In this document: in pieces, positions 52,460-61,550 of the stretch
How the letters are laid out: the number at the start of each line of letters is the position of its first letter
Position numbering within the stretch: the stretch's first letter is position 1
NCBI RefSeq assembly: GCF_017377745.1
Contig: NZ_JAFVMG010000008.1
Span: forward strand, 1-64,000
DNA: 64,000 nucleotides
Direction of reading: 5' to 3'
DNA from: Acetobacter suratthaniensis
GTDB lineage: Bacteria > Pseudomonadota > Alphaproteobacteria > Acetobacterales > Acetobacteraceae
The notes under the pieces: model-generated
What the model saw: only the letters and a program-made list of their open reading frames with translations
Databases searched by the model: none
Told to the model about the DNA's origin: nothing
Made by a program: the position numbers and the translations under genes

Positions 52460-53182
52460 ATGCAGATTCTTGTCTTCCAGCATCTTGATGTCGAACACCC
52501 CGGCGTTTTCCGCGATTTCTGGAAAAAAGCCGGACACGATGTCCATACCGTTCACTTCAACCGTGATGACATCATCCCCCCCTTGGAAGATTTTGATCTT
52601 CTGGTCGTACTTGGCGGGCCGATGGATGTCTGGGAAACTGAACAAAACCCTTGGCTGGTTCGAGAAATGTCAGCAATCTACCATTGGGTTCGTAATCTGG
52701 AAAAACCTTATTTTGGCATCTGTCTGGGCCACCAGCTTCTCGCACAGGCACTGGGTGGTCATGTCGGTCTGATGAAAAAGCCTGAAGTCGGGCTTGCCAC
52801 TATCCATGTTACGACAGAAGGGCAGCAGGACCCTCTCTTTGCCAACGCACCTCATGAAATGGAAATTTTCCAATGGCACGGTGCCGAAGTACAAACCCTG
52901 CCTGAAGGGGCTGTGGTGCTGGCCGCCAATGCCGCCTGCCCCGTACAGGCCATGCGTGTCGGCCCCCACGCATGGGGACTGCAGTACCATGTAGAGATGA
53001 CAGACACCACCGTAGCGGAATGGAGCGCCATTCCGGAATACAAGGCCAGTATGGAAAAAGCTCTGGGTGCAGAACGCGCCGCCACCCTTGAAACCACGCT
53101 GGCCCCCCTTCTGCCCGGTTTCAACGCCATGGCGCATGCTCTGAACGAAAACCTGTTCACCTGCATGACCCCGCATTCCTGA
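52460..53182 (+). CDS. class I glutamine amidotransferase-like protein
   Basis: A 240-residue GATase1 protein. The nucleophile elbow is GICLGHQLLAQALGG with the Cys; the His/Glu pair is expected in GLQYHVEMTD. VVLGGPMDVWE supplies the oxyanion region. It resembles GuaA-like amidotransferases of unassigned role, including those next to gamma-glutamyl amine genes. ATG 52460 (MQILVFQHLD) with GAGG upstream is chosen over 52439. Followed after ten bases by an FMN-binding gene and then a PuuB-like oxidoreductase, suggesting glutamine or gamma-glutamyl chemistry. Confidence 0.88.
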   Translation: MQILVFQHLDVEHPGVFRDFWKKAGHDVHTVHFNRDDIIPPLEDFDLLVVLGGPMDVWETEQNPWLVREMSAIYHWVRNLEKPYFGICLGHQLLAQALGGHVGLMKKPEVGLATIHVTTEGQQDPLFANAPHEMEIFQWHGAEVQTLPEGAVVLAANAACPVQAMRVGPHAWGLQYHVEMTDTTVAEWSAIPEYKASMEKALGAERAATLETTLAPLLPGFNAMAHALNENLFTCMTPHS

Positions 53183-53192
53183 AAGACAGACC

Positions 53193-53852
53193 ATGACCGG
53201 ACAACCAGCCCTTCCACCCCCGAGTGCTCGCACCCGTGTGCGGCGTTTTCACCAGATTGCGTCTTATGACCCGCAAAGCGTCCACGCCATACTGGATGCC
53301 ATGCCACTCTGCCATGTCGGATACATCCATAACGGCACGCCGATTGTCACCCCCACACTACAATGGCGCGATGGCGATCGTATTTTCTGGCATGCATCAT
53401 CCGCCAGCCGCATGATCGACAGCGTTCTGGAACAGGATGTGTGTGTCACGGTTTCTTTATACGATGGTCTGGTCATGGCGCGCTCGGCTTTCAGCTACAA
53501 TATCAATCACCGCTCCGTCATGATTTTCGGCCGCCCCGAAAAACTGTCAGACACCGAAAAAGCCGAACAACTGCGCAACATGGTCAACAAAACCATTCCC
53601 GGCCAATGGGACAGGCTGCGCCCAGTCACCCCACAGGAACTCAAGGCCACAACCGTTCTGGGGATGTCCATTACCGAGGCCTCAGCCAAAATACGCACAG
53701 GCCCACCGCAGGATGATGAGGCCGACAGCACTTTTCCCGTATGGGCAGGGGTGATCCCCGTACGCATGCAGGTTCTGCCACCTGAGCCTGATCCGCATAA
53801 CCTGCCCGGCCTTGAACCTCCTGCCGAAATCGCCTCCTTTCATATCGGCTGA
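53193..53852 (+). CDS. pyridoxamine 5'-phosphate oxidase-fold flavoprotein
   Basis: A 219-residue split-barrel FMN protein. Residues 15-150 match the pyridoxamine 5'-phosphate oxidase-like family: RRFHQIASYDPQSVHAILDA, MPLCHVGYIHNGTPIVTPTL, IFWHASSASRMIDSV and VCVTVSLYDGLVMARSAFSY. VFGRPEK-type sequence (IFGRPEKLSD) follows. Members of this group bind FMN or haem; the reaction is unknown. It lies between the amidotransferase and PuuB-like genes, all in one direction, so a joint role in amine breakdown is plausible. Confidence 0.85.
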   Translation: MTGQPALPPPSARTRVRRFHQIASYDPQSVHAILDAMPLCHVGYIHNGTPIVTPTLQWRDGDRIFWHASSASRMIDSVLEQDVCVTVSLYDGLVMARSAFSYNINHRSVMIFGRPEKLSDTEKAEQLRNMVNKTIPGQWDRLRPVTPQELKATTVLGMSITEASAKIRTGPPQDDEADSTFPVWAGVIPVRMQVLPPEPDPHNLPGLEPPAEIASFHIG

Positions 53853-53886
53853 TCATCCTCCTGAACCGGATCGGACAGAACGCGCC

Positions 53887-53919
53887 ATGTAAGAAAAACA
53901 TGGAGCTATGTGAGAAAAA
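53887..53919. repeat. tandem 12-base direct repeat upstream of the PuuB-like gene
   Basis: ATGTAAGAAAAA (53887-53898) and ATGTGAGAAAAA (53908-53919) differ by one base and are 21 bases apart, two helix turns. The first copy is also inside a CCATGT/ACATGG stem (53885-53903). They lie in the 156-base leader before the TTG start at 54009. Same-face spacing suggests a protein-binding site; regulator unknown. Confidence 0.45.
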
Positions 53920-54008
53920 ATACTGAAATTCCTTCTGTTTTTTCGCACACTGTCCACCCATTCCGAATCCATCAAGGAAACCGGCTTATCCCGGTTCAGG
54001 AGACCTAC

Positions 54009-55346
54009 TTGTCCACCCCTCTTTCTGCCATCAGCCTGTCCGATCTGGCGCAGGGGCGCACCATGCCCTTCGTACACAAACCTTACTGGTGGGAAGCCAT
54101 ACCCACCGCCGCACCGGAGAGCGCGGTTTCAGGCTTTGCGGATGTTGCTGTCGTTGGCTCTGGTTTTACCGGCCTTTCTGCTGCCCTTACTCTGGCGCGC
54201 GCGGGGCGGTCTGTCACCATTCTGGAAGCTGGCACTGCCGGATATGGCGCATCTACCCGCAATGGCGGGCAGGTTGGCTCAGGCAACCAGAAATTTCGTG
54301 TCAAAACCCTCATCGACATGATGGGTGTCAAGAAAGCACAGGCCCTTCTGATGGAAGGCGTTTCCATGCTTGACCATATGGAAACCCTGATCTCAGATGA
54401 AAAAATTGCCTGTTTTTTCAAACGTTGTGGTCGTTTTCGTGGCGCAGTCCGACCTGAACATTATGATGCCATGGCGCAGGATATGCAGGATCTTGAGCGC
54501 TACGCAGGCGTGCGCTCCTTTATGGTGCCAAAAGCCGAACAGCATAAAGAAATTGCAACAGATTTCTTCCACGGCGGCTCAATCCTGCCACAGGATGCCA
54601 GCCTGCACCCCGGCCTTTACCATACCGGACTGCTCGACAGGGCGCAGGAAGCCGGGGCACGCCTTGTGTGTCAGGCTCCTGTTCTCGCCGTACAGCGCGA
54701 AACCGATGGTTTTACACTCAGCACACCACGCGGCAGCATGAAAGCGCGTCAGGTTATTATTGCAACCAATGGGTATCGCCAGTCTTTCAGCCGTTTTTGT
54801 CGCAAACGGATCGTACCTGTTACCTCAGCCCTGATCGCAACCGCCCCCATGCCGGTTGACCGCCTACAGGCCCTTATGCCGGGTGGACGCATGTACGGAA
54901 ACTCTGCCCGTGTTTTCTCATATTTCCGAGCGGCACCGGATGAACCGCGCCTGATCTGGGGTGGACGCGTCGGGCGTGGAACCCCAGAAACCAGCGCAAG
55001 AGCCTATGCCCACCTTGCCCGCGACCTGCTCAAGGTTTTCCCACAGGCAGGTGATCTGTCCCTTTCCCACGCATGGTCAGGTCAGATCGGTTACACATTT
55101 GACGAATTTCCCCATCTTGGTCTGGCACCCGATGGTCTGCATTACGCCATGGGATATTGCGGAACGGGTGTTTCACGCTCCACCTGGTTTGGCCGCAAGA
55201 TTGCCCTACAAGTCATGGGTAAGCGCGAAGGTTTTTCAGAATTTACCGGGCTACGCTTTCCTTCGCATCCATTCCAGAAATTTGCACCGTCTGCTGTGCC
55301 ATTTTTCGAACAATGGTACCGCCTGCGCGATACGCTCAATCTCTAA
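54009..55346 (+). CDS. FAD-dependent amine oxidoreductase, PuuB-like (gamma-glutamylputrescine oxidase family)
   Basis: A 445-residue DAO-type flavoprotein. The dinucleotide fold is VAVVGSGFTGLSAALTLARA followed by GRSVTILEA; STRNGGQVGSGNQKF is the family flavin region and GYCGTGVSRSTWFGRKIAL is the C-terminal FAD motif. It resembles gamma-glutamylputrescine oxidoreductase PuuB and related glycine/sarcosine-type oxidases. The start is TTG 54009, supported by AGGAG at 53998-54002; a longer GTG frame from 53910 crosses a repeat and lacks a ribosome site. Oxidative deamination of a gamma-glutamyl amine would fit its neighbours. Confidence 0.85.
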   Translation: MSTPLSAISLSDLAQGRTMPFVHKPYWWEAIPTAAPESAVSGFADVAVVGSGFTGLSAALTLARAGRSVTILEAGTAGYGASTRNGGQVGSGNQKFRVKTLIDMMGVKKAQALLMEGVSMLDHMETLISDEKIACFFKRCGRFRGAVRPEHYDAMAQDMQDLERYAGVRSFMVPKAEQHKEIATDFFHGGSILPQDASLHPGLYHTGLLDRAQEAGARLVCQAPVLAVQRETDGFTLSTPRGSMKARQVIIATNGYRQSFSRFCRKRIVPVTSALIATAPMPVDRLQALMPGGRMYGNSARVFSYFRAAPDEPRLIWGGRVGRGTPETSARAYAHLARDLLKVFPQAGDLSLSHAWSGQIGYTFDEFPHLGLAPDGLHYAMGYCGTGVSRSTWFGRKIALQVMGKREGFSEFTGLRFPSHPFQKFAPSAVPFFEQWYRLRDTLNL

Positions 55347-55357
55347 ATCCAGAAAAA

Positions 55358-55421
55358 TGGAGGGCACCCCCTCCACCCCGCAAGAGAAAACCCCCGCCGG
55401 ACAAACCAGCGGGGGTTTTTT
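55358..55421. terminator. double hairpin bidirectional terminator
   Basis: TGGAGGG-N4-CCCTCCA (55358-55375) is followed by a strong hairpin AAAACCCCCGC (55387-55397) with GCGGGGGTTTT (55409-55419), flanked by A and T runs on the two sides. It separates the convergent PuuB-like gene and amtB and can end both transcripts. Confidence 0.9.
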
Positions 55422-55443
55422 ACAGAGCCATGCAGGAAAATCC

Positions 55444-56796
55444 TTAGTGGTAAACGGCTTCTTCATCCCCGGTCATGGTGCTGAGGCGATAAGCCGTTTC
55501 ACCATGGCAGGCCAGATCAAGGCCGGATTCTTCAACCTCATCACTCACACGCAGACCACCCGTCAGAGCAGCGGCTTTCATGGCGATAAAGGTGGCCACA
55601 ACAGAAACCAGAATGCTGAAACCCATGATAAAGACCTGCACACCCATCTGGGAGAGCATATCGCGTCCTTCGCTATAACCCACCCCACCAAGGAAGGGTG
55701 CGGCGAAGACGGTTGTCAGCAATCCACCTACAATCGCGCCGATACCGTGAATGCCGAAAACGTCAAAGGCATCGTCGTAACCAAAGATGTTCTTCAGGTT
55801 ATCAACAGCCCAGATACAGGCAGCACTTGTCAGGACACCCACCGCAATGGACCCCGCCGGGCTGACAAAACCGCACGCTGGCGTAATGCCGACCAGACCG
55901 GCAATAGCCCCGGAAATAATGCCAAAGGTGCTGGGGCGTTTACGATGCACCCATTCCATGATCATCCAGCCCAGCGCGCCACCAACGCCACCCAGCATAG
56001 TGTTGACAACCAGTTCAATGGCATGTCCGCTTACCGCGTAATCACACCCACCACAGAAGGCCAGCCAGCCCACGAACAGCATGCAGCCACCCGTATAGGT
56101 CATGGTCATGTCATGCGGCGCCATGACAACAGTGCCAAGGCCACGGCGTTTACCAATCATGATCGAGGCGACAAGCGCTGCAACACCGGCATTCATATGC
56201 ACAACGTTACCACCAGCGAAGTCCTGCGCACCCCAGTCAGCAACCCAACCGCCGCCCCAGGCCATATGCGCCATGGGCACATAGTCGATCAGGAACCACA
56301 CGCCCAGAAAAACCAGCACTGCGGCAAAGCGCATACGCTCGGCGAAGGAGCCGATTATGATAGGCGGAGTAATGGCTGCAAACAGCGCCATGAAGAAATA
56401 ATAGAGATATTCAGGCAGAACGCCGACATTGTTATCCGGCGTGACACCGCGCAGGAAAATCTTGTCCAGTCCGCCAATAACCGACTGGAACGGCCCCTCG
56501 CTGAAGGTGAGGGTATAACCCACGGCTGTCCACAGGAAAATAATCAGACAGGCACCGGCAAAAACCTGTGTCAGAATAGACAGAACATTTTTGCTGCGTG
56601 ACATACCGCCATAAAACAGGGCGAGACCCGGCAACATCATGAGCATAACAAACAGCGCGCAGGTTGCGACATACGCCGTGTCTGGCAGGCCATAAGCGGG
56701 TTTTGCCGCTGCATCTTCGGCCATGGCCGATATGGGTGCCGCCAGCGAAGCCAGCGTCACGGCCGTTGGTAGTAGCTTTTTACACAATCTTAACAT
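55444..56796 (-). CDS. amtB: ammonium transporter
   Basis: A 450-residue Amt protein. A signal peptide (ending AMA-ED) is followed by eleven membrane segments, as in E. coli AmtB. AFCGGCDYAVSGHAIELVVN and the pore residues in MAHMAWGGGWVADWGAQDFA, GGNVVHMNAGVAALVAS are clear, as is FGIHGIGAIVGGLLTTVFA with a conserved pore His. It imports ammonium. ATG 56796 follows GGGGGGA by six bases; an upstream GTG/ATG frame to 56823 lacks this. glnK, the usual partner, is not adjacent. It is downstream of glnT on the same strand, separated by about 315 bases. Confidence 0.95.
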   Translation of the reverse strand: MLRLCKKLLPTAVTLASLAAPISAMAEDAAAKPAYGLPDTAYVATCALFVMLMMLPGLALFYGGMSRSKNVLSILTQVFAGACLIIFLWTAVGYTLTFSEGPFQSVIGGLDKIFLRGVTPDNNVGVLPEYLYYFFMALFAAITPPIIIGSFAERMRFAAVLVFLGVWFLIDYVPMAHMAWGGGWVADWGAQDFAGGNVVHMNAGVAALVASIMIGKRRGLGTVVMAPHDMTMTYTGGCMLFVGWLAFCGGCDYAVSGHAIELVVNTMLGGVGGALGWMIMEWVHRKRPSTFGIISGAIAGLVGITPACGFVSPAGSIAVGVLTSAACIWAVDNLKNIFGYDDAFDVFGIHGIGAIVGGLLTTVFAAPFLGGVGYSEGRDMLSQMGVQVFIMGFSILVSVVATFIAMKAAALTGGLRVSDEVEESGLDLACHGETAYRLSTMTGDEEAVYH

Positions 56797-57057
56797 ACAG
56801 ATCCCCCCCTTTATTGGTCTCATTCAGTTGTCAGATGTACGCGACTACCAAATCCGGTGGATAACAGGCCTACACGCCCCGGAATGAAAAAATCTTTCCA
56901 TAACGCGGCGTGTTTTCAAGGAAACTGTTACCGGACCGGTCTCTTGCTCCTTTTCCTGATATCCTATCGGCCCACATGCCAGGACAGGAACATTTTTTTA
57001 TTTTAGTTTCGTAACATTATACGGCGACGAACTCTCTTTCCAGAGTTATTTTCACTC

Positions 57058-57099
57058 ATAGGTGAACTAAACCTTATGATAGGTATAAATTCACCTTAT
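57058..57099. promoter_or_regulatory. tandem pair of imperfect dyads between glnT and amtB
   Basis: ATAGGT-N7-ACCTTAT (57058-57077) and ATAGGT-N8-ACCTTAT (57079-57099) stand one base apart. Each is a dyad (AGGT/ACCT core), and together they repeat every 21 bases, two helix turns. The site is 260-300 bases upstream of the amtB start and just after the glnT stop. It looks like a double operator or upstream activating site for amtB. The regulator is unknown; it does not fit the NtrC consensus. Confidence 0.5.
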
Positions 57100-57112
57100 T
57101 ATGGAAAAAACC

Positions 57113-58432
57113 TTAACAATCCATAGTCATCTGCCGTTCCCATTCAGACAGATTACCGCAATGTGCGTTCCAGTCAGCGGTTTTGATCTTGAGATAGGGG
57201 TCTACAAAACCATCGCCCATCATGCCACGCAGCACGGTTGATTCGTCCAGAGCGCGCAGGGCATCCAGCAGGTTCAGCGGCAGACGCATGGCGTTCTTTA
57301 CCTTGTAGCCTTCAAGATACATGTTGATATCCAGCGGCTCCCCCGGATCACGCCCCTGCTCCATCCCGTCCAGACCTGCGGCCAGAAGAGCTGCCTGCAA
57401 CAGGTAGGGATTGGCCGCGCCATCGGGCAGGCGCATTTCAAACCGGCCACCGCCCGGCACGCGAATCATATGGGTGCGGTTATCCCCCGCATAAGTCACG
57501 GTATTGGGCGACCATGTAGCGCCCGAAACCGTGCGCGGCGCGTTAATGCGCTTGTAGGAGTTAACCGTGGGGTTGAGAATGGCGCACAGCGCCTTGGCGT
57601 TATGGATCAACCCGCCAACAAAGTTATATCCTTTGGCAGACAGTTCCATTTTATCCGCAGGATCGTGGCAGACATTCGTATCGCCCTGCCACAGCGAGAT
57701 ATGGGCATGGCAGCCGCTGCCCGTCAGGTGCATAAAGGGCTTGGGCATGAAGGTTGCCCGCAGGCCGTGTTTTTCGGCAATGGCGCGTGCCATAAACTTG
57801 AAAAAGACATGCCGATCTGCTGTCACCAGCGCATCGGCATATTTCCAGTTCATTTCAAACTGCCCGTTCGCGTCCTCATGGTCGTTCTGATACGGCTCCC
57901 AGCCCAGAGACTGCATGGCATCGCACAGTTCGGCAATCACGTCATAACGGCGCATCAGGGCTGATGCATCGTAGCAGGGTTTGACGCTGGAATCATGCTC
58001 GTCGCCAACCTGAGCCCCGTCAGGTGTCACCAGAAAAAACTCGGCCTCAACACCCGTCTTGACCGTAATACCCTGATCGGCCGCACGCTTGATCAAACGC
58101 TTGAGGGTATTGCGCGGGCCTTGTGTCACGTATTCGCCGTGCATCTTCAGGTCTGCGGGCAACCAGCCGACTTCTGGCTTCCATGGAAGCTGCACAAGCC
58201 CTGTGGGATCGGGAATAGCCAGCAGGTCGGGGTCTGCGGGGGACATGTCGAACGCAGCGGCAAAACCGGCAAAACCGGCACCATTTTTCTGCATATCGGT
58301 AATGGCAGAGGCTGGCACGAGCTTGGCGCGCTGTGCGCCGGAAAGATCAATAAACGAGATCAGGAAATAGCGAATGCCCTTTTCACGGGCTACAGTTTCC
58401 AAATCGTAACATTTTTGCTGGACGTTATCCAT
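57113..58432 (-). CDS. glnT: glutamine synthetase, GlnT (type III in rhizobial naming) / gamma-glutamylmethylamide synthetase-like
   Basis: A 439-residue ATP-dependent glutamine synthetase-fold ligase. Key blocks are EKGIRYFLISFIDLSGAQRA, GVEAEFFLVTPDG with catalytic Glu, YQNDHEDANGQFEMNW, GSGCHAHISLWQGD and NPTVNSYKRINAPRTVSGAT, ending with RFEMRLPDGAANPYLLQAAL. The family contains both GlnT ammonium ligases and GmaS, which joins methylamine to glutamate. ATG 58432 gives the family N-terminus; the longer frame to 58501 does not. It leads downstream to amtB and is preceded on the same strand by three GlxBCD/MgsABC-like genes. Confidence 0.9.
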   Translation of the reverse strand: MDNVQQKCYDLETVAREKGIRYFLISFIDLSGAQRAKLVPASAITDMQKNGAGFAGFAAAFDMSPADPDLLAIPDPTGLVQLPWKPEVGWLPADLKMHGEYVTQGPRNTLKRLIKRAADQGITVKTGVEAEFFLVTPDGAQVGDEHDSSVKPCYDASALMRRYDVIAELCDAMQSLGWEPYQNDHEDANGQFEMNWKYADALVTADRHVFFKFMARAIAEKHGLRATFMPKPFMHLTGSGCHAHISLWQGDTNVCHDPADKMELSAKGYNFVGGLIHNAKALCAILNPTVNSYKRINAPRTVSGATWSPNTVTYAGDNRTHMIRVPGGGRFEMRLPDGAANPYLLQAALLAAGLDGMEQGRDPGEPLDINMYLEGYKVKNAMRLPLNLLDALRALDESTVLRGMMGDGFVDPYLKIKTADWNAHCGNLSEWERQMTMDC

Positions 58433-58508
58433 TGATGCGCTTCCATTCCTTAACACTGCTTCCCCCGGCTGCTGGCACGGGGGAAGTCCTGTCTTGATCA
58501 AACGCCTT

Positions 58509-59846
58509 TCAGAAACCGGCCTTGCCCGGGTACCAGTCGGTTCCCGCCAGTGGCAGCCGCGTCATGGCGGCGGCCTCTATGGTCAGGGCCACCAGATCCT
58601 CGGGTTCGAGATTATGCAGATGGCTCTTGCCACAAGCCCGTGCGATGGTCTGGGCTTCCATGGTCAGCACCGACAGGTAGTTGGCCAGACGGCGCCCCCC
58701 CAGAATGGGATCAAGCCGTGCGGACAGCGTGGGGTCCTGCGTGGTAATGCCCGCAGGATCGCGTCCGTCCTGCCAATCATCATACGCGCCGGGTACGGTG
58801 CCGAGCTTTGCATATTCCTCCGCCAGATCAGGGCTCTGGTCCCCCAGCGCCACCAGAGCCGCCGTGCCAATGGCCACAGCATCGGCCCCAAGCGCCAGCG
58901 CCTTGGCCACATCAGCCCCCGTGCGGATACCGCCTGAGACAATCAACTGCACCTTGCGATGCAGGCCAAGATCCTGCAATGCCTGCACCGCCGGGCGAAT
59001 GGCTGCCAGAATGGGCAGGCCAACATGCTCGATAAACACTTCCTGCGTGGCCGCCGTGCCGCCCTGCATGCCATCCAGTACCACAACATCGGCACCCGAC
59101 TTTACCGCAAGCGAGACATCGTAATACGGCCGACTGGCGCCAACCTTTACATAGATCGGCTTTTCCCAGTTGGTGATTTCGCGCAGTTCCTCGATTTTGA
59201 TTTCAAGGTCATCCGGCCCCGTCCAGTCAGGGTGACGGCAGGCTGAACGCTGGTCGATCCCTTCTGGCAGGTCACGCATCTGCGCGACGCGCGGAGAGAT
59301 TTTCTGCCCCAGCAGCATACCGCCACCACCGGGCTTGGCCCCCTGCCCAACCACGATTTCAATCGCATCGGCCTTGCGCAAGTCATCAGGATTCATCCCA
59401 TAACGGGACGGCAGGTACTGATAAATCAGCGTTGAGGAATGGCCGCGCTCCTCCGGCGTCATACCACCATCGCCCGTGGTGGTGGACGTGCCCACGGCAC
59501 TCGCACCACGGCCCAGCGCTTCCTTGGCCTGCGCAGACAGCGCACCAAAGGACATACCCGCAATCGTAACCGGGGTTTTCAGATGGATAGGCTTTTTGGC
59601 AAAACGTGTTCCCAGAACAACATCTGTTCCACACCGCTCACGATAGCCTTCCAAGGGATAGCGGGACATGGAGGCGCCAAGGAACAGAAGATCATCAAAA
59701 TGCGGCAGCTTACGCTTGGTGCCACCGCCACGAATATCGTAAATGCCGGTCGCGGCCGCACGCTGGATCTGCGAAACGGTAAACGGATCAAACGTGGCGG
59801 AAAACCGGGGCGTTGTCTTGGTGTAATCGTGATGTTTTTCAGTCAT
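58509..59846 (-). CDS. FMN-binding glutamate synthase domain protein (GlxD/MgsC-like)
   Basis: A 445-residue protein equivalent to the FMN/synthase domain of large-subunit glutamate synthase. TPVTIAGMSFGALSAQAKEA, GDGGMTPEERGHSSTLIYQY, IEIVVGQGAKPGGGGMLLGQ, VVLDGMQGGTAATQEVFIEH and LIVSGGIRTGADVAKALALG are the substrate and FMN motifs. In N-methylglutamate synthase this is subunit MgsC; in rhizobia the homologue is GlxD. ATG 59846 (MTEKHHDY) is preferred to an upstream extension that overlaps the preceding gene. Third of the three split-synthase genes, with glnT 76 bases beyond. Confidence 0.92.
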   Translation of the reverse strand: MTEKHHDYTKTTPRFSATFDPFTVSQIQRAAATGIYDIRGGGTKRKLPHFDDLLFLGASMSRYPLEGYRERCGTDVVLGTRFAKKPIHLKTPVTIAGMSFGALSAQAKEALGRGASAVGTSTTTGDGGMTPEERGHSSTLIYQYLPSRYGMNPDDLRKADAIEIVVGQGAKPGGGGMLLGQKISPRVAQMRDLPEGIDQRSACRHPDWTGPDDLEIKIEELREITNWEKPIYVKVGASRPYYDVSLAVKSGADVVVLDGMQGGTAATQEVFIEHVGLPILAAIRPAVQALQDLGLHRKVQLIVSGGIRTGADVAKALALGADAVAIGTAALVALGDQSPDLAEEYAKLGTVPGAYDDWQDGRDPAGITTQDPTLSARLDPILGGRRLANYLSVLTMEAQTIARACGKSHLHNLEPEDLVALTIEAAAMTRLPLAGTDWYPGKAGF

Positions 59847-59853
59847 GACAGCC

Positions 59854-60531
59854 TCAGTATGCCGATGCGTTATCGACGTTGAAGTGATAGAGCGTGCGGG
59901 CTGAACCATAGAGCCGGAAATCTTCAGCCTTGCAGTCCGTTACACCGGCTTTTTCAAGCAGGGAGGTGACAATGGCACGGTCTTCGGGCGTCATGTCTTT
60001 TTCTTCGCAATCCGCCCCAAGGCCACGCACCTTTCCACGAACGAAAATACGTGTTTCGTAAAGGGAGTCTCCCAAGGCTTCACCCGCATCGCCACACACA
60101 ACCAGATTGCCGCTCTGCGCCATGAAGGCACTCATGTGACCAATGGAGCCACGCACGACAATATCCACACCTTTCATGGAAATACCGCAGCGCGCACCTG
60201 CATCGCCCTCAATCACCAGCAGGCCACCATGCGCCGTGGCCCCTGCACTGGAGCTGGCATTGCCTTTGACATGCACACGACCGCTCATCATGTTTTCAGC
60301 AACACCTTGCCCGGCATTACCGTTAATAACGACACTGGCCTGCTGGTTCATGCCTGCCGCGTAATACCCAGCATGGCCTTCAATCGTGACCTCAATCGGC
60401 TGTGTCAGCCCCACAGCCAGTGCATGCCGGCCATTGGGGTTGGCAACCTGCCAGCTTGCACCAGCATTTTCCGTCTGCAGGCGGCTATTCAGCTCACGCA
60501 GCGTGGTCGTATTTAAATCTATCGTCTGCAT
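59854..60531 (-). CDS. GXGXG-domain glutamate synthase-like protein (GlxC/MgsB-like)
   Basis: A 225-residue right-handed beta-helix protein equivalent to the C-terminal GXGXG domain of glutamate synthase. The repeat units are visible as GHAGYYAAGMN, GNAGQGVAENM, GNASSSAGATAHGGLLVIEG, GDAGARCGISMKG, GSIGHMSAFMAQSGNLVVCG and GDAGEALGDSLYETRIFVRG. It has no catalytic residues of its own and holds the amidotransferase and synthase subunits together. It lies seven bases before the FMN subunit gene and fourteen after the amidotransferase gene: an operon. Confidence 0.92.
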   Translation of the reverse strand: MQTIDLNTTTLRELNSRLQTENAGASWQVANPNGRHALAVGLTQPIEVTIEGHAGYYAAGMNQQASVVINGNAGQGVAENMMSGRVHVKGNASSSAGATAHGGLLVIEGDAGARCGISMKGVDIVVRGSIGHMSAFMAQSGNLVVCGDAGEALGDSLYETRIFVRGKVRGLGADCEEKDMTPEDRAIVTSLLEKAGVTDCKAEDFRLYGSARTLYHFNVDNASAY

Positions 60532-60545
60532 TGCTTCATCCCGCC

Positions 60546-61445
60546 TTAGGCTGCGTGTTCCCAGTGATAGACCCGCTGCGGCTCCGGCTCGAACACCTCG
60601 GCACTGGCAATACCGGGCAGGCCCGCAAAGGAGCGATATTCCGAGGCAAAGGCCACGTAATCATCCGTTTCAGCCATAACGGCGGGTTTGCAGGCGACAG
60701 GATCGCGCAGAACAGCAAAACCATCGCGCGTTCCAACAACAAAAGTATAGAAACCATCAAGATCGTTCAAAGATGCCTTGAGGGCCTGATCCAGTTTTTC
60801 GCCCTTGGACAGACGCCATGACAGATAACCCGCCGCCACTTCGGAATCGTTTTCCGTCTCGAAACGCAGGCCTTCGCGCACAAGCTGGCGGCGCAGAGAA
60901 TTATGGTTGGACAGCGAACCGTTATGCACAAGGCACTGATCCGGCCCGGTGGAGAAGGGATGCGCACCAGCGACTGTCACCGCAGATTCCGTCGCCATTC
61001 TTGTGTGGCCAATCGCGTGTGTACCGCTCATTTTTTCCAAAGCAAAATGCGCAGCCACCTGCTCGGGCAGACCCACCCCTTTGTAAAGTTCTATGCTTTC
61101 GCCGCTGGAGGCAAACGCTACGCCATCATCAAACATATCGACATAGGCACGCACGGCAGGTTCATGCTCTGCAGCGTAAATCAGGATGACATGGTCATGT
61201 CGTTTATGAACTTCGCCACTCCCGCCAATGATTTCCAGAAAACCCGCTTCAAAGGAGCCGATATTGCCATCGGACAGGCCACGCACGGTCATCTTGCGCT
61301 GACCCTTGCCCGCGCCGTTATAGACGGCAAAACCCGCACTATCGGGGCCGCGCTCGGTCATGGTTTTCAGCATCTGGGACGTAAGACGCCCCAGTTCAGG
61401 CTCAAGCGCCCGGTTTTTGAGAAACAATCCTACGATGCCGCACAT
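60546..61445 (-). CDS. class II glutamine amidotransferase (GlxB/MgsA-like)
   Basis: A 299-residue Ntn amidotransferase. The mature protein begins MCGIVGLFL, so Cys2 is the nucleophile after Met removal. RGPDSAGFAVYNG, GIGHTRMATE-like IGHTRMATES, VAGAHPFSTGPDQCLVHNGS and LSNHNSLRRQL are the glutamine-binding loops. It releases ammonia from glutamine for the synthase subunits. ATG 61445 is chosen because Cys must be residue 2; a longer frame to 61472 would block this. First gene of the split glutamate-synthase operon that runs into glnT. Confidence 0.93.
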   Translation of the reverse strand: MCGIVGLFLKNRALEPELGRLTSQMLKTMTERGPDSAGFAVYNGAGKGQRKMTVRGLSDGNIGSFEAGFLEIIGGSGEVHKRHDHVILIYAAEHEPAVRAYVDMFDDGVAFASSGESIELYKGVGLPEQVAAHFALEKMSGTHAIGHTRMATESAVTVAGAHPFSTGPDQCLVHNGSLSNHNSLRRQLVREGLRFETENDSEVAAGYLSWRLSKGEKLDQALKASLNDLDGFYTFVVGTRDGFAVLRDPVACKPAVMAETDDYVAFASEYRSFAGLPGIASAEVFEPEPQRVYHWEHAA

Positions 61446-61550
61446 CGCAAACCCCCGAAGAGCATGGAACAACTGTCACCATACAATCAGAAGCCGAAAC
61501 GATATGTCAACGGTAAAGAATAAAACTTTCCCTACAGGAAATATCTGATT

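Noticed and set aside
54961..56601. Very long plus-strand frame (546 codons) opposite amtB
   Set aside because: It is rich in His, Asn and Thr as expected of the antisense of a membrane protein gene, and crosses a bidirectional terminator; a shadow.
57113..58432. Calling the glutamine synthetase gmaS outright
   Set aside because: The family includes both ammonium and methylamine ligases, and no mgd genes for N-methylglutamate oxidation are in the window.
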